NCBI GenBank assembly: GCA_026826555.1 | Contig: JAKSZT010054324.1 | Location: 3,928,835-3,992,834 of the forward strand | DNA: 64,000 nt | From: Tolypeutes matacus | Lineage: Eukaryota > Chordata > Mammalia > Cingulata > Chlamyphoridae | Direction: 5' to 3' | Part shown: piece after piece, positions 1 through 11,718 of the stretch | Layout: every line of letters begins with the position of its first letter | Position numbering within the stretch: the first letter of the stretch is position 1 | Position numbers and translations under genes: made by a program | Notes under the pieces: generated by a model | The model's input: only the letters and a program-made list of their open reading frames with translations | Databases searched by the model: none | What the model was told of the DNA's origin: nothing

Positions 1-640
1 TCTCTGGATATTGATCTCTCTTTTAAAAATTTCTTTGTAATAACACTGTATTAATAAATATCTAGTCATAGATGTTTTACATACTCAAAATAGAAATCAA
101 TTCTAGAAAAGGTGGGTCATTTTATATTTCATTTTTATCCTGGTAAATAACAATTTAAGAATAAAAATAAACATTAAACAGTATCTTTGAAAGCATAAAA
201 CAATATATTTAAGGGTCTTTTTCAGAGCATTCAGAATAGAAAGCATTGAAAAAAATATATCCTTACTAAGACATCCTTTTTTAAACACCAGATCAGGGTA
301 ATCCAAATACCATGAAAAGAAATAATTAGAAAGGAACATTTTACTCTTCAACATTTTGATGAATATCCTTCATTGTCTACCTAGGTTACATAGGTATAGA
401 GAAACTGAAGAATCCAAAATATATATAAAGTTTTTTTAGGTTGAAATCAAATATAATTTCATATGCTGAGTTTATATTTAATCTTGTCATAACATTTTAA
501 AGACTCTTGCTCTACATTGTCAAATTTCTTTAAGAAGCTGCAGTGTCTGAGAGAGATCATTTCACAACCTCAGTCTTCCACTGTTGAGTATTCTCACTTG
601 TTTTTAATTCTGTTAGTTTAATGTGGAAAAGTACTGACTT
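1..640. other. AT-rich sequence, nothing recognised
   Basis: No repeat consensus, long reading frame or RNA gene could be recognised. Short minus-strand frames here have no protein-like composition. Confidence 0.5.
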
Positions 641-1450
641 GTTTTAATTTTATTTAATTTAATTTAAAGGGTGGACATTTTCACATGCTTATTAGCCATT
701 TGTATTTCCTCCTTTTGTGAATTATTTGTTCCTGTCTTTCATTTCCTATTGGTGTTTTGATTTTTTTCTGTCAGGTTCACTGAGTTTTTTTATATAAATA
801 TTTTAAACTTTTAATATGCCATATTTATTGCAAATATTTTTCTCATTTTGTTCTTTGCCTTTTAATTTTTCCTATTGCTGAGTTTTATCACTTGTGTGAT
901 AAAAATTACAAATATTTATGTAGCCAAGTATTTTAATTTTAATTTTGTGGTTTCTTCCAATGTGTTTAAACATTTTTTTTTAAAAATCCTCCTCCATATG
1001 AAATTTCAATAAATATTCACTTCCATTTTCACCTTTTGGTGGCCTGATGTTTTTCTTTTTACATTTACCCTTTAATCCATTTGGTGTGTGATAAGAGATG
1101 TGTTTCTTAATTCTTTTTCCAGACAGAAACCAATTTTCCCAGAACTATTAATCCTCCCTGCCCCTGAGTTGTGTCTTTTGTAAGATATTAAAATTTTCTA
1201 TGCATTCAGATCTGGTTCTGGCCTTTCTAGTCTGTTGACATACGTGTCCACACTCTTGGAACCATACCCTACTGTTATTACAGTATTGTGCTCTGTCTTA
1301 AGATCTAGTTGAGTTATTACCAAAACTTTACTCTTCTTTCTCAGAATATTTTCATCTATTCTTCCTGTTTATTCTTCAAGATAAAATTTATAATTATTTT
1401 GTTAACTTTCAGAAACAATATCTTTGGGATTTTTATGAGAATTATTAGGA
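640..1450 (-). mobile_element. Old L1 (L1M-type) 3' fragment, antisense
   Basis: Read on the plus strand, the text follows the reverse complement of the end of a mammalian L1: the 'cacatgcttattagccattt' passage near 683, 'tttaatccatttggtgtgtg' near 1071, and the 'tctggttctggcctttctag' to 'gtattgtgctctgtcttaag' passage near 1211-1305. It is strongly diverged, so it is an old insertion. The ends are approximate. Confidence 0.65.
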
Positions 1451-2116
1451 AGAAATGTTCAGAACTCGTGTGATAAAAATTATAAAGCTTTGCTGTTAAA
1501 TATGTAACAATACTTCCATAATTAAAATTACATATCAGTTTTGTGGATGAAAATATTACAAAGATGCCAAAACTCATCTACGTGGAAAGCAATTCAGTTA
1601 TTGAATATCTAGTGTGGCTAGGGCCTGGGCTAGGTTCTTTAGAAACTGCAGACACTATGGGTTGTGTTTCCAAGATGAGAAAATCCTTAATCTATCTGAG
1701 ATAACTGGCAGAGGCAGTGATGGAGAATGGCAATTCATCTGGGACCTTGTACTCTCTATTGCTTACGTCAAACTGTGGAGAAAATATATTACTTTGTGAA
1801 TACTTGGATAAGCCATTTGGAATGGGGAATGGATGGTGGAGTAAAACAGTTAGTAATGTTTGAGAAATAAGACAGGGCTGCTGCTAATGTTCCCAGGGAA
1901 GAGGGGGTGGGATAACTAACTGGCCTTCGTCCTGCAGAGTGGTGTATACAAGCTGAGGTGTGCAGAGTGGAGTTGCCTGGAATAGTAGAAGCAGTAGAAA
2001 GACCAGAGGGAAAAATGAGATTCTGAGCTGGAGAGGAACTTAGCTGTTGAATCAGAGAGATATCTACTGGTGACTATATATTCGTGCGCAACACAAATCT
2101 TCTCCATTGTCACACT
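1451..2116. other. Unassigned sequence left of the RPS29 retrocopy
   Basis: No repeat or gene recognised. The stretch near 1855-1930 is purine-rich. Confidence 0.45.
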
Positions 2117-2131
2117 AAAAACTATGTTACT

Positions 2132-2445
2132 GCCTTTTGCCTTGTTGTGCCCTGAGAGCAAGATGGGTCACCAGCAGCTCTACCAGAGCCATCCACAAAA
2201 ATTCAGCCAGGGTTCCTATTCTTGCCATGTCTGCTCAAATCAACATGGTCTGATCCGGAAAAACGTTCTCTATATGCACCACCAATGTTTCCCTCAGTAC
2301 CCGAAGGATACAAGTTTCATCGTGTTGGACTAAGTGATCTTCCTTGGATGGACTGTCCAAGACCTCTACCTGACTAAAACAATGCTAGCTCTTTGCATTT
2401 AAAATAACACTAAAAACCAAACCAAACAAAAAACTACAACAACAA
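2132..2445 (+). pseudogene. RPS29: RPS29 processed retrocopy with open 56-codon frame
   Basis: RPS29 encodes a small zinc-binding protein of the 40S ribosomal subunit. Here an ATG at 2163 opens a frame of 56 codons to a stop at 2331-2333, the normal family length, beginning MGHQQLY and ending in LD. There are no introns. Degenerate A-rich sequence (about 2408-2445) forms the tail, and a perfect 15-bp duplication (AAAAACTATGTTACT) lies at 2117-2131 and 2446-2460: a complete L1-mediated retroposition signature. From memory of the parent, about 16 of 56 residues differ. The Zn-ligand cysteines at 21, 24 and 42 are kept but Cys39 is His, and several basic residues are lost. The frame is also open for 31 codons upstream of the ATG. 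I infer a pseudogene drifting without a stop so far, not a working ribosomal gene. Confidence 0.92.
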
Positions 2446-2460
2446 AAAAACTATGTTACT

Positions 2461-2865
2461 TGCTAACACTAAGCAGTTGGATGTTTTATGTTTGTTTGGG
2501 GTCTCAAAGTGCTGGGTCCTGCTTGGATACAGAAGTGGGTACAGAGGCCTGCTTATGGGAATCCAGTCAAATCTGTATTACATTTACAGAGTTTGAGAAA
2601 GAAATCCCTCCACCCACTCAGCCCCCACCTGGGTATGCTGGTTGAATTTAGCTACATACTTACATTCTTCCATGCATCTATCTCTACTGTCTCCTCTGTC
2701 AGAAACACCTTTCTGCTCTTTGTTTGCATATGAAAGTCTGATTTCAGTCAGCGGAGACTGATTTTCCCTAGACTGAATCAGTTTATCCCTGTCCTTGCTA
2801 CATTGCTCTATGCTTGCCCTGTATGTCTAATGGAAACTTTATTGCAGCTTGAGTTGTTTATTTCA
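2461..2865. other. Unassigned sequence
   Basis: Nothing recognised. Two overlapping short plus-strand frames look like chance. Confidence 0.4.
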
Positions 2866-2869
2866 TTTG

Positions 2870-3010
2870 TATATATGTCTATCTGCTTCTCTCACCCCAA
2901 CAGCAACCACCACAACATCAGGGTCTGTGCTTTATTTATCTTTATTATCTGCAAAGTATCCAACTCAGTGTAGGGCATAGAATAGGACCCCCAAAAAATT
3001 TATAGAATAG
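2870..3010 (+). repeat. L2 LINE 3' end
   Basis: The passage 'cagggtctgtgctttattta' followed by 'cagtgtagggcatagaatag' fits the L2 3' end (gtctgtcttgttcacc ... agcacagtgcctggcacata). Old and short. Confidence 0.6.
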
Positions 3011-3144
3011 AACGGGTTGGGAAGGAATGAGATGTATTGAGATGGCTTTGACATGAATGGAATGGAATGGAATAAAATTTCTATAGATAATTGGAGACAG
3101 AGTGCTCTTAGGAGCACTAATTTTCTAGTGGCACAGGGAGACAT

Positions 3145-3385
3145 AAGAAATTATAATAATAGCCAATATTTATTAAGCATTTGTTATTTCCCTGTATTTT
3201 GCTAAATATTTGACATGCTTCATACCATGTAATCCTCACAATTCTTTATTGTAACACTATTAACTCCATTTTACAGAAAAGTGAAATGACTTGTCTAAAG
3301 TCACACAGTCATCACTTTGTTGAATGGGGCTGCAAAACAGATTCATCTGTCCTGTGTCTGTGCTATTAATCACCTCACCATAAGT
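3145..3385 (+). repeat. MIR SINE
   Basis: MIR core order is visible: 'tattaagcatttgttatttc', 'taatcctcacaattctttat', 'ccattttacagaaaagtgaa', 'gtcacacagtcatcac'. Nearly full length. Confidence 0.85.
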
Positions 3386-4045
3386 GAAAAGGTAGACTTG
3401 GTAGAGGTTATAAGCCATGAGTTCCATTAGAAAGTAGTCTTTAGTAGAGGAAATGGGATTCCTTAATTGAAGTCAGACTGAATCACTGACTCTCCCCAGC
3501 CTTAATGGGAAGTAAGTGATGCAATTAAAGGTGATTTTTTCCCCTGGCTGGCAAGAACACGCTTTTGTTTGATTCCAGAAGCAGCTGGCAGAACTCATGT
3601 ATTACTCATGCTGGAATCACACTTTTCTGATGGCTTATGTACTCTAGAGTCACTCAGTGGTTGGGGCTGTATCCAGGCCCATTAGGAGATTACTACAGAC
3701 TTCTGGATGCGTCTGAGCTTTTGCAGCTGTTGTGTGTTTCTGGCTCCAATTCCACACATCTTGGCAGATGATTTGTGTGAGAAGTATTGTTGACTCTGGG
3801 TGTGAGATCCACAGGGCAGACAGGGCTGGGAGGGTAAGGCAGCACAAAGCAGCACCATGCTCCCAGGAACCTGAGTCTGTGGCCATTAAACACATATAAG
3901 AAAAAGAAAGGAATTTATAAATGAGTGATTTGGGGCCTTTTCAGAAAGTCACTCCTACCATCCCTTTGGCTGGCAGAGAATGGACTAATGCTAGGTCAGT
4001 TTGTGAAGTCAGCACTAATCTTCCCATAGCTTGGATGGTGATGTT
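3386..4045. other. Unassigned sequence
   Basis: No repeat recognised. Two overlapping minus-strand frames (about 3650-3895) have no recognisable product. Confidence 0.45.
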
Positions 4046-4049
4046 TAGA

Positions 4050-4757
4050 TGGATAATAATAGTAACAATACTGTCTTACATTTACTTAGTGCTTTCTAAG
4101 TTTGAGCATTATTCTAAAGGATTTACCTGAATTAACTTTTTTTAAAATCCCAATAAACCCATGAATTTGGTACTACTATGATGTACATTTTACAGATGAG
4201 AAAGCTGAAGCCAAGTTACATCACAGCACAAAACCAGACATAGTTGTAGTAGATTAAATTGTTGACCATCAACTTGCTCTGTACTCCTCATAGGCAAAGT
4301 GTAGTTTACAGACCTTGACTTTGGGCACAGCCACATGACTTCAGCCAAAGGCATGTGGGTAGCAATGAGTGTTCTAGTTCTGAGTCAGGCCTTAAGAAGC
4401 CTCACTTGTTTATTTGTTTCTATGTAGCTCTCTGGCACTTCTACTATCATGAAAACAGCATTAATATGCTGGTTAAAGATGGATGAGATAAATGAAGCAC
4501 AAAGCCTATCAAGATATCTCGCATAACTGCGGCAAGAAGCAGAACTGCCCCAGCTACCGCAACCTGAAACAGAATCCCAGCTGTGCTAAGCATGGATCAG
4601 CCAAACCTCAGATGACCCAAAGAAATGTGAGCAATAATAAATGATTGCTGTTTTAGCCACTGAATTTTAGGAGTAGTTTGTTACACAGCAATAGCTAACC
4701 AATACAATGGTAAAGCTGGAATGCAAATCCAGTGAGTTTAATTGCATAGAACATGCC
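4050..4757 (+). repeat. MIR SINE split by an LTR-like element
   Basis: The MIR core runs 4050-4250 ('ttacttagtgctttctaagt', 'cattttacagatgagaaag') and its distal part ('aaagctggaatgcaaatcca') resumes at about 4708-4757. The interruption is the element at 4255-4707, which must be younger than this MIR. Confidence 0.65.
4255..4707 (+). mobile_element. MLT1-like (ERVL-MaLR) solo LTR
   Basis: The end 'gttttagccactgaatttta ... tttgttacacagcaatagct ... aatacaa' and the 'cagccacatgacttcagcca' passage fit the ancient MaLR LTR group. It sits inside a MIR. Name from memory; exact subfamily unknown. Confidence 0.5.
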
Positions 4758-4824
4758 TTAAGTGCTAATTTGCATTGCCTTCCACACTCTCTATTAGAGT
4801 GAAGAAATTCAGCCTCTAATGAGC

Positions 4825-5056
4825 TGAGTGAACTTAAGCAAAATGCTGATCTCTCTGGGCTTCACTTTCAGCACCTGTAAAATGTGCAGATTGTACCAAA
4901 TCAGCCTTTCTTAAGGTGCATAAAATTAACTCCACATGACAGAGTAAAAAAATTCTAGGATTCCCTTGGAATTAGTACTCTGTGGAGACAATTTAGAAAT
5001 ACTGAGCTAGATAATCTTTTAAGTCTTCAACAAATCTAATGTTCTGTTATTCTAGG
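4825..5056 (+). repeat. MIR SINE, second copy
   Basis: The passages 'ctctctgggcttcactttca' and 'cacctgtaaaatgtgcagat' are the MIR 5' core. The end 'aatctaatgttctgttattc' fits the MIR tail. About 100 bp between them does not fit and may be a small insertion. Confidence 0.65.
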
Positions 5057-5760
5057 TAATAGTTAATGTGTAACCCCTTCAAGAAAACATCTACCCCCAT
5101 TACAGTGTCTTTATAAAGATAAAATAATTTCCTAATTCAGGTAATTTGGGGGACCACGTCCAGGGAAACAGATATTCTCTGTGGTGAAAAAAGTCTTTCC
5201 GTATTTCCTTCAAACCTTTGCATATGCCCTTCTTCTACCATCTAACCTTCCTAATTAAGCTTAAAAAAAGACACATGGAAATGCAACTGTCAGGATATGG
5301 GATATCCCTCAGAAAGGAATCTATGTTTACCTACTTTACTTCCTCATCTCAATCCAAGCCCTGCCCATCCACTGAAGGTGTTTTTGCAACAGCCCCTAAT
5401 TTCCAAACTCTCCAGCCCCTTTCCATACCCTGCTCCTGTCTTTGTAGATTTTGACAGGGTTAAAACTCCTTCATCCCTTGGCTTGTCTCCTTGAGGGTCC
5501 TCAGTTTCTTCTTCTACCCAGACCACACTTTGATGTAGGTATTCCCACTACTTTGATGTACCACACTTTGATGTAGGTATACCCCACTATCCTCTTCCTA
5601 TCCTCCACACAGGCTTGGGAAATATCATAAAGCTCCATCCTGCATCCTAACAACTCCCACTAGTGCCTCTGTCATGGCCCACTCAGCTAATCTCAAATCA
5701 AATTACCTCCTTCCCAACCTCTCTTCCCAACTCTCCCCTCCCCCAGCCCACTACTTCCTT
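5057..5760. other. Unassigned, with a 39-bp local duplication
   Basis: No family recognised. The 20-mer CCACACTTTGATGTAGGTAT occurs at 5522-5541 and again at 5561-5580, with a partial copy (ACTTTGATGTACC) between: a local tandem duplication with about 39-bp period. Confidence 0.5.
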
Positions 5761-6150
5761 CAATGTACCCTAGAGTATAGGCAATCAGAAACACTGCAAA
5801 AATGGTTCTTACACAATTTTTATTCCACATTTTCCATGCTTTCCACCCTGACTAGAATGCCTCTAGTCCTCACTTGCAGCCCTGATTTTCACCCACTGAA
5901 AAATCCTACCCAAAATTCTCAAATATCACCCTCTTGACGAGACCCCTGTTCTTTACCAGAATTACTCAGTCCAGCTTCCATTCCCCCAACATTCATTGTC
6001 TGTTTTCATGAGAGAAGGGCTTCACACCCTACCAGACCACAAGCCTCTTGAGGGCAGGTCTCTCTCTTAACTATCTTTGTAATTCCAAGTCCTATCAGAT
6101 TTCCAGTACATACATATAATGGGTTTAGTAAATGTAGGTTTGAATGAATG
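5760..6150 (+). repeat. L2 LINE 3' end
   Basis: A long match to the L2 tail: 'cctgactagaatgcctctag', 'cacaagcctcttgagggcag', and an end in 'gaatgaatgaat'. One of the clearest L2 copies in the window. Confidence 0.8.
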
Positions 6151-6800
6151 AATATAACTGACCTATAAATTCCCCCACTGGTGGGCATTGCCTGCTGGTT
6201 CACTGGCCCTTTTTTGAGGGATGTCCAATATGTTCAAGGGGTAAACCAGGTCTTGTCTGTAATTTTATTTACAATATCCACTCTTGAGTTTCCTGGAAGA
6301 AGCAAGATTAGAGTCCAAGACAGTCCCTTAAGACAGGTCAGTCACCATGAGACTCTGTTCACTTTGTTCATGTTCACTAGGATACTATTAATTACATGCC
6401 CAAATTACTTTTCTATTATTTATTTGGAGCACACATATGCCTAGCTCTAAAAAGGATTAGAGACAGGTTTAAAGTGCCTAACTCACTCGTTTAGATCAAA
6501 CTGCATTCATTCATGCATCACTTTCATGATTTCTGCTGAATCCACATGTAACCCGTACAATTATTCAATTATTCTGTTAACCATTTTCTTTAAATTAACT
6601 ATTTTTATTTAGTCTTATATTAATCAAGAGTATTCATGAAATAATAGGTTAATATGATATGCATATACACACATATCTGTGCATAAATAATATAATTTAA
6701 AAATCATCCAAGCGCCACATAAAATCATCTTGAGGGCCAGCAATTGTATATATTACACACTTAAGGAAGCACTGGGACAGAACATTTAATCCAATACAAA
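6151..6800. other. Unassigned AT-rich sequence
   Basis: Nothing recognised with confidence. The stretch 6700-6780 has the feel of an old DNA-transposon end, but no terminal repeat could be paired. Confidence 0.4.
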
Positions 6801-6801
6801 G

Positions 6802-7725
6802 CTGTTTATTAAAGCACTTCTCTGCCAACCAGTACACTATGTCTAGTGCTGAGAATATTTAAAGGTCAAACACAACTCATGGCCTACTGGGCAATACAAA
6901 CAAGTAAACTATTTTAATATACTATACTTTAATAGGTAATTTAATATACTAAGTACTATGAAAGAGGCAAGCACAAGAGTATCTATATCCCATACCTCTT
7001 GGGTACCAATGCAAATCCTTCCCATCCTACTTCTTCGTCCAGTTGCTCCTGCAGAGACCCTTTCTCAGCAGGCCTCTACCAGCTTTTTTCAGATACAGTC
7101 TCACAGTAGCTCACCCAGAGCCCATGTGTATACATCTCATTTCTTTCTCTAGGACTGTCTCTGTCACCACAGCATGAGAGTCCTACAGTAACCTGCTAGG
7201 TTCTCACATCTACACAACCCTTGATCAAAGGGGGAGGATAGTGATGGATGAATGCCTCCCTTTTCTTCTCCTGGTGAGCAGTTCTGAATCTCATTTCATA
7301 AGCCTCCTCGGAAGGTGTGGAGCACCAACTATCCATAGCACTGGCCAACTTGATAATGCTTCTTTTTACTGTTCCATTCCCCTAGTCCCTCACTTCTGTT
7401 TCCTGGGACCACTTCCTGAAAAATCTACTTGCACATAAGCCTGTGCCTTAGGCTAGTTTTTGGAGGAATCTGGGCTAAGGTAGCATCCTATCCCATGCAA
7501 GGAGGTTAAGGGAATATCTGAGAGAAACCTCCAAGCAAGGATGAGTCTGGCAGGTTAAGAAGAGAATGTGAAGGGGGCATTTTGGGAGGAGGGAACAGCA
7601 TACACAAAGGCATGGAGGCTTGAATGTGTACGTTTAGAAACTACAAGGAGTCTGGTATGACTGGAGTACGTAGCATGAGGAATTGAGAATCACAAAAGCC
7701 TGGAGAGGTAGAAAAAGACTGGCTC
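6802..7725 (+). repeat. Ancient unnamed repeat, split by an LTR-like element
   Basis: 6802-6963 ('tagtgctgagaatatttaaa', 'caagtaaact', 'aagtactatgaaagagg') and 7505-7725 ('gaacagcatacacaaaggca', 'tggagaggtagaaaaagact') follow one common mammalian repeat I know by text but cannot name. About 540 bp of other sequence separates the halves. Further pieces are at 21785, 28190, 44210, 52545 and 53920. Confidence 0.5.
6964..7500 (+). mobile_element. Possible old LTR element
   Basis: Sits between two halves of an older repeat. Its right part ('ctgggaccacttcctgaaaa', 'cttgcacataagcctgtgcc') resembles the 3' end of ERVL-type LTRs. No TSD or TG/CA ends could be fixed, so the call is tentative. Confidence 0.35.
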
Positions 7726-8464
7726 CTGAAAAGCTGCTGACTACAACCAACCAGCACTATTATCCTGCCCTTTGATTCTGAAGTGGTAACGGTGAATAGT
7801 AAAATAGGTGGGTGTTTAAATCAACCCCAGAATATTAGAGGGTGCTTTCCAGATGTGAGGGTGCTGGATACAAAAAAAAAAAAAAAAAAAAGACCATCTA
7901 AGAGGAGGAGGAATTAGAGCAAAGGCGGTGATAAAATGGGTACAGTTATTTTCACATACCCATACACACACACACACACACTCCAGGATGGGTCCAAAAA
8001 TCCAGTAATGAGCTTGGTCAATGGTGAGGAAGATTCCACTTGGATTCAGTAAGTTGTCAAGAATAGGAATTAATACATTTGGGATAAATGAGGTAGGGAC
8101 ATATAGATGACAAATCATTACAAGGCCTGTGTTTAAGCCAAGACCAGAGAGGAGAGAAAATTGGGAGCTGGCAGGAGGAAAGCAGGGAGCACCATCTTGT
8201 CAGCTGGTTGAGTTGCAGGAAAGGAATTCACCCATCTGGTACTCCAGACCCTTAGCAAAAGCCCAAGAACCCCCAGCTCTAAACTCTTCTCTCATTGTAC
8301 CTGGCATGAGGCAAGGCTTAGGATACCAATGTTGGATTACACCAGGGAAGCCAGGGAGTTCCATCTGGCATAGAATGAGTTGTCTGCCCTCATGGATGAA
8401 GAAGCACTTCAGAAGGACATAAGGAGGCATAAGAGGCTCCAGCTTTGTTTATAAGCAAATATAA
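7726..8464. other. Unassigned, with a 21-bp A run and short (CA)n
   Basis: A homopolymer A run lies at 7871-7891 and a short CA repeat at about 7964-7981. The sequence left of the A run is not a recognised retrocopy. Confidence 0.5.
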
Positions 8465-8620
8465 GAACATCTGATATTAATTGAGTGCTCATCATATACT
8501 GATACTATACTCAGTAGCATCTCTTTTAAAATCTTCCCCCAAACCACATGAATAAGTACCATTACCTGCCTTATTTTCCAGGAACCAGATGGAGGCAACC
8601 CAGAAACACTAGTTAGAAGA
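8465..8620 (+). repeat. MIR SINE fragment
   Basis: The passage 'taattgagtgctcatcatat' with 'aataagtaccattacctgcc' gives the MIR core in plus orientation. Confidence 0.65.
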
Positions 8621-8714
8621 CAGCACAGTGATATGTTTGAAAAAGCCCAGAATTTTGGTTCTGGTCATCCTCAGTTTAACTCTTTTCTCCATTATTTCCT
8701 ACTAAGACAACCTG

Positions 8715-9130
8715 GTCAATCAGGACCCACTTTCAAGAGACAGAAACCAACTTAGAGCAAATAAAAGAGATTGGCTTACATAACTAGGAGTGGCAGGGAT
8801 AGGTCTTAGATCTAAAACCACTGGATCCAGGGCTATATATCCGAGAGCCTGCTTGACTCCCTTATCTCTGTTATTAGCCTCATTCTCTCCTACCAAAGGC
8901 CAGCTTCTTTCAAGTGGCCAGGGAAGCTGGTAGATCCAGGCTAAAAATGTCGTCAATGAAGAAAGAAAACATCTTTCTTTTAAAGTCTTCATAAATTCCC
9001 AGAGAAAAGGTCTAACTGGCCCTGCTGGGTCATGTGCCCTCCATCTAAACCAAATGCTGTTGTCAGATGGATGGGACACTGTAGGTCATGCCTCTATCCC
9101 TAAGGCTTGGAGTCAGGGCCCAGTGATTGG
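8715..9130 (-). repeat. Old interspersed repeat, family not named
   Basis: Passages 'gagattggcttacataacta', 'gccagcttctttcaagtggc' and 'ctggccctgctgggtcatgt' are typical of a widespread old mammalian repeat in this orientation. I cannot name it. Flanks are not resolved. Confidence 0.35.
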
Positions 9131-9209
9131 CAGTCACATCGAATCCCATGGAGGGAAAGCATGGCAACCCTTAAAAAGTAGGGATGTTAGGCAAAACAAA
9201 ATAAGGATG

Positions 9210-9405
9210 TCTACTACATTTTGGCCTTGGGCAAGTCATTTAACCTTTCTGAGCCTTGGCTTCCTCATCTATTAAAAAGGATGAAGAAAAATACCTATTC
9301 TGCAAGATTATTGTGAAATATTAAAAATCATATTAAACACTTGGCACATAGAGGCAATCTATAGAAGTTGTATTTGTTATTACTAGTACTATTATTGTTT
9401 TTAGT
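9210..9405 (+). repeat. MIR SINE
   Basis: The passages 'ttgggcaagtcatttaacct', 'gagccttggcttcctcatct' and 'acttggcacatagaggcaat' are a near full-length MIR. Confidence 0.85.
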
Positions 9406-10620
9406 GGATGTTTTTGACACAGGGATTGGAATTTGAAGCCCATCCCAGATTCCCAGATGTCTAAAGCACTCCTGTCCCCAGGGTGGAGTCTGCTTTGGCT
9501 CTGCAGCCAGACGTCTTGCACAACCCAGGTCCTATGTGCCAAGGTTAAGCTGGTTCACCATCCGATGGCTGCAGAGAAGTGAGTGCCTCCGCAGCCCCAG
9601 CAATGTCAATACTGCCTTCCTGACTCCGCCTATTGTATCTGGAGGAAAGTGGCCGAGCATTGTCTTCCAGTGCTCCCCCCAGGAAGCATGATATCACCCG
9701 CTAACAAAAGCGGGAAAGCTGACAGATCTGTTGAGATGGGTGTGACCACCACACACACCTCACTGGTCAAGCCCTGGGCAAGGGGTGGAGACAAGCAGAG
9801 GGCAAACAGCAGCCGCCCAGGATGCCCTCGACCCACTGCCCGACTGGCTCCTTTATTTTTAAACTTTCTCCCTCTCTTTTTCATACCCACATCAGGTTAG
9901 ACATGGAACCACCAGCAGTGGGAATGCACTCCCTCTAAGCAGATGCGTTTAAGAATCAGGACACTGACCATTTGGCAGATCCACATCTTCACACCTGTGC
10001 CTGCGGCCTTTGGGAAGGAACACAGGGAGAAAGATTGTCAGATTCCTAAAAGGACAAAGGATGTGGTGGGGGATGGGATTTAAGGAAAGCAGGCCTACCT
10101 CAATCTAAAAAACATTCTGCACATGTGAGTTAAGGAATAAAGTCTGGCCAGCCTGGTCGGAATTGGGTTATCAGTTTTAATTTCCAGAAATAAAGGAGGC
10201 AACTTTAGACATTCCCTTTCCTGAAGGTCGGGAGTACTGCCAGCTGATCCTCAGACACCCCCTCCACCTCGGGTTCTGTAACCAATGCTTCCAGGGCAAT
10301 TGGATGACTAAAACAACCTACCTGCAGGAGGGTGTCCCCACGCTAGGCACAGTGGCTGGTACCTTCCTGCCTCGTCTTACTGCTCCCTTCTTTAAACTCT
10401 CTTCCTTCTTAGCTACCGCAACACCAATTATCTCAAATCTCAGGAAGGGAATCTGATTGGCTTTGCTTCTCCTACCAATTCTCTGGTTGCTTCTTCATAG
10501 AACTCTTGGCTATCTCCCCTCTCTCTTCTCTTCACTCATATCTGGCTATATGCAGGAATCTTTCTCATCCCTGCCTCTGCACCCTTTATTGGAGGGACTT
10601 ACCATAAACCAAAGAATTCA
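9406..10620. other. Repeat-poor block, locally GC-richer
   Basis: No repeat recognised. About 9440-9880 is richer in GC and CpG than its surroundings, and a 105-codon plus-strand frame (9583-9900) overlaps an 86-codon minus frame, but neither has a recognisable domain. It could be a regulatory segment; nothing shows that directly. Confidence 0.4.
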
Positions 10621-10624
10621 ATAT

Positions 10625-11718
10625 CTCAATCCCTTGCCCAAACCCCTTCTCCTGAGTTTCTGGTCCAGAGACTCAAATTTTTCAAAACATATCCCTTTAC
10701 ATGTAAGTCAGCATGTACAAAATAAATATTTGTTGTATTCCAGCCCATCCCCAACCAATTCCTTCTGCCATGTTTTCCAGTGCGGTGTTAGTCTCCTTCT
10801 ATTCTCTCAACCTATCACATGTAACCAATCATCAACTCCTGCAGTTTTACCTTCTAAACCTCTCAGGCTCCTTCTCCACCCCCATTGCCTTTTTGCCTGG
10901 AATGTCAGGAAGCCAAGTTGGTCCCAGCATAGAGTCTCTGCCGTGATAATCTATCCTCTACACGATTAGAGTTAATTTTCATAAACACAAATCAGATATG
11001 ACAGAACAAACACCCTGCTAAATTTCAACATATGTAAGTACAAACTTCTTAAAATGTCCTACAAGATCCTTCCAGATCTAACTCCACCCTTAATTCTCCA
11101 GCCTCCATCCTATGTTCCAGCTTTACTCAACGTCCTTAGCTTACTCAAGCTTCCCTTACTATTTCATATCCCCCTTCTTTAGATTGTTCCCTCTAATGGG
11201 AAGATCTTTCTCCCTGTTTCCTTTTATCTTCTTGGTTTTAAAATCTCTTGGCTCTGAGTACTCATAACTACAACTGGTCATGATTATTTCACTATTTTCA
11301 TGACTATATAGGAGTTCTTGCAGAATGAGAAAATATAACCTACAGATTGTTTTCAAATGTCATTAATTTTTATTTATATTAAATTTAGCAATTAATGGAG
11401 TTGATTTATATATCCTTCAACATTTAATTAAATATTTGTGTTTAATTTAGATTTTTCAGTTTCATTTTGTAACATTTAGGTCAATAAAAATTTTTGTAGT
11501 CTTTGAAAAACTCATACCTCATTATTTCATTTATCACGACATCTTACAATTCATTTGTCTATGTTCCTCTTTCCCACCAAAATGTAAGCTTACCAAAGAG
11601 AAAAAGTGGCTCCTTTTTTGTATTCCTATTATTCAATAAAGTACTTGGCAAAAAGTAAGCCTGCAAAAGTCTTCATTGAAAGGATAGATAAGTAAATGAA
11701 TAAATGAATGAATGAATG
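10625..11718 (+). repeat. L2 LINE, long 3' part with AT-rich interruption
   Basis: The passage 'cctacaagatccttccagat ... ctccagcctccatcctatgt' belongs to the L2 3' region, and the terminal 'acttggcaaaaagtaagcct ... tgaatgaatgaatga' tail follows at 11540-11718. About 11320-11540 is AT-rich and does not fit. The open 170-codon plus frame at 10457-10969 comes from pyrimidine-rich sequence and overlaps the start of this L2. Confidence 0.65.

Noticed and set aside
8129..9079. Pairs of overlapping frames on both strands of about 76-119 codons
   Set aside because: Frames on opposite strands over the same bases, part of them in an old repeat; no protein family recognised.
10457..10969. 170-codon plus-strand frame, hydrophobic start like a signal peptide
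   Set aside because: Leu/Ser/Pro-rich translation of pyrimidine-rich sequence, overlapping an L2; no domain or splice context.
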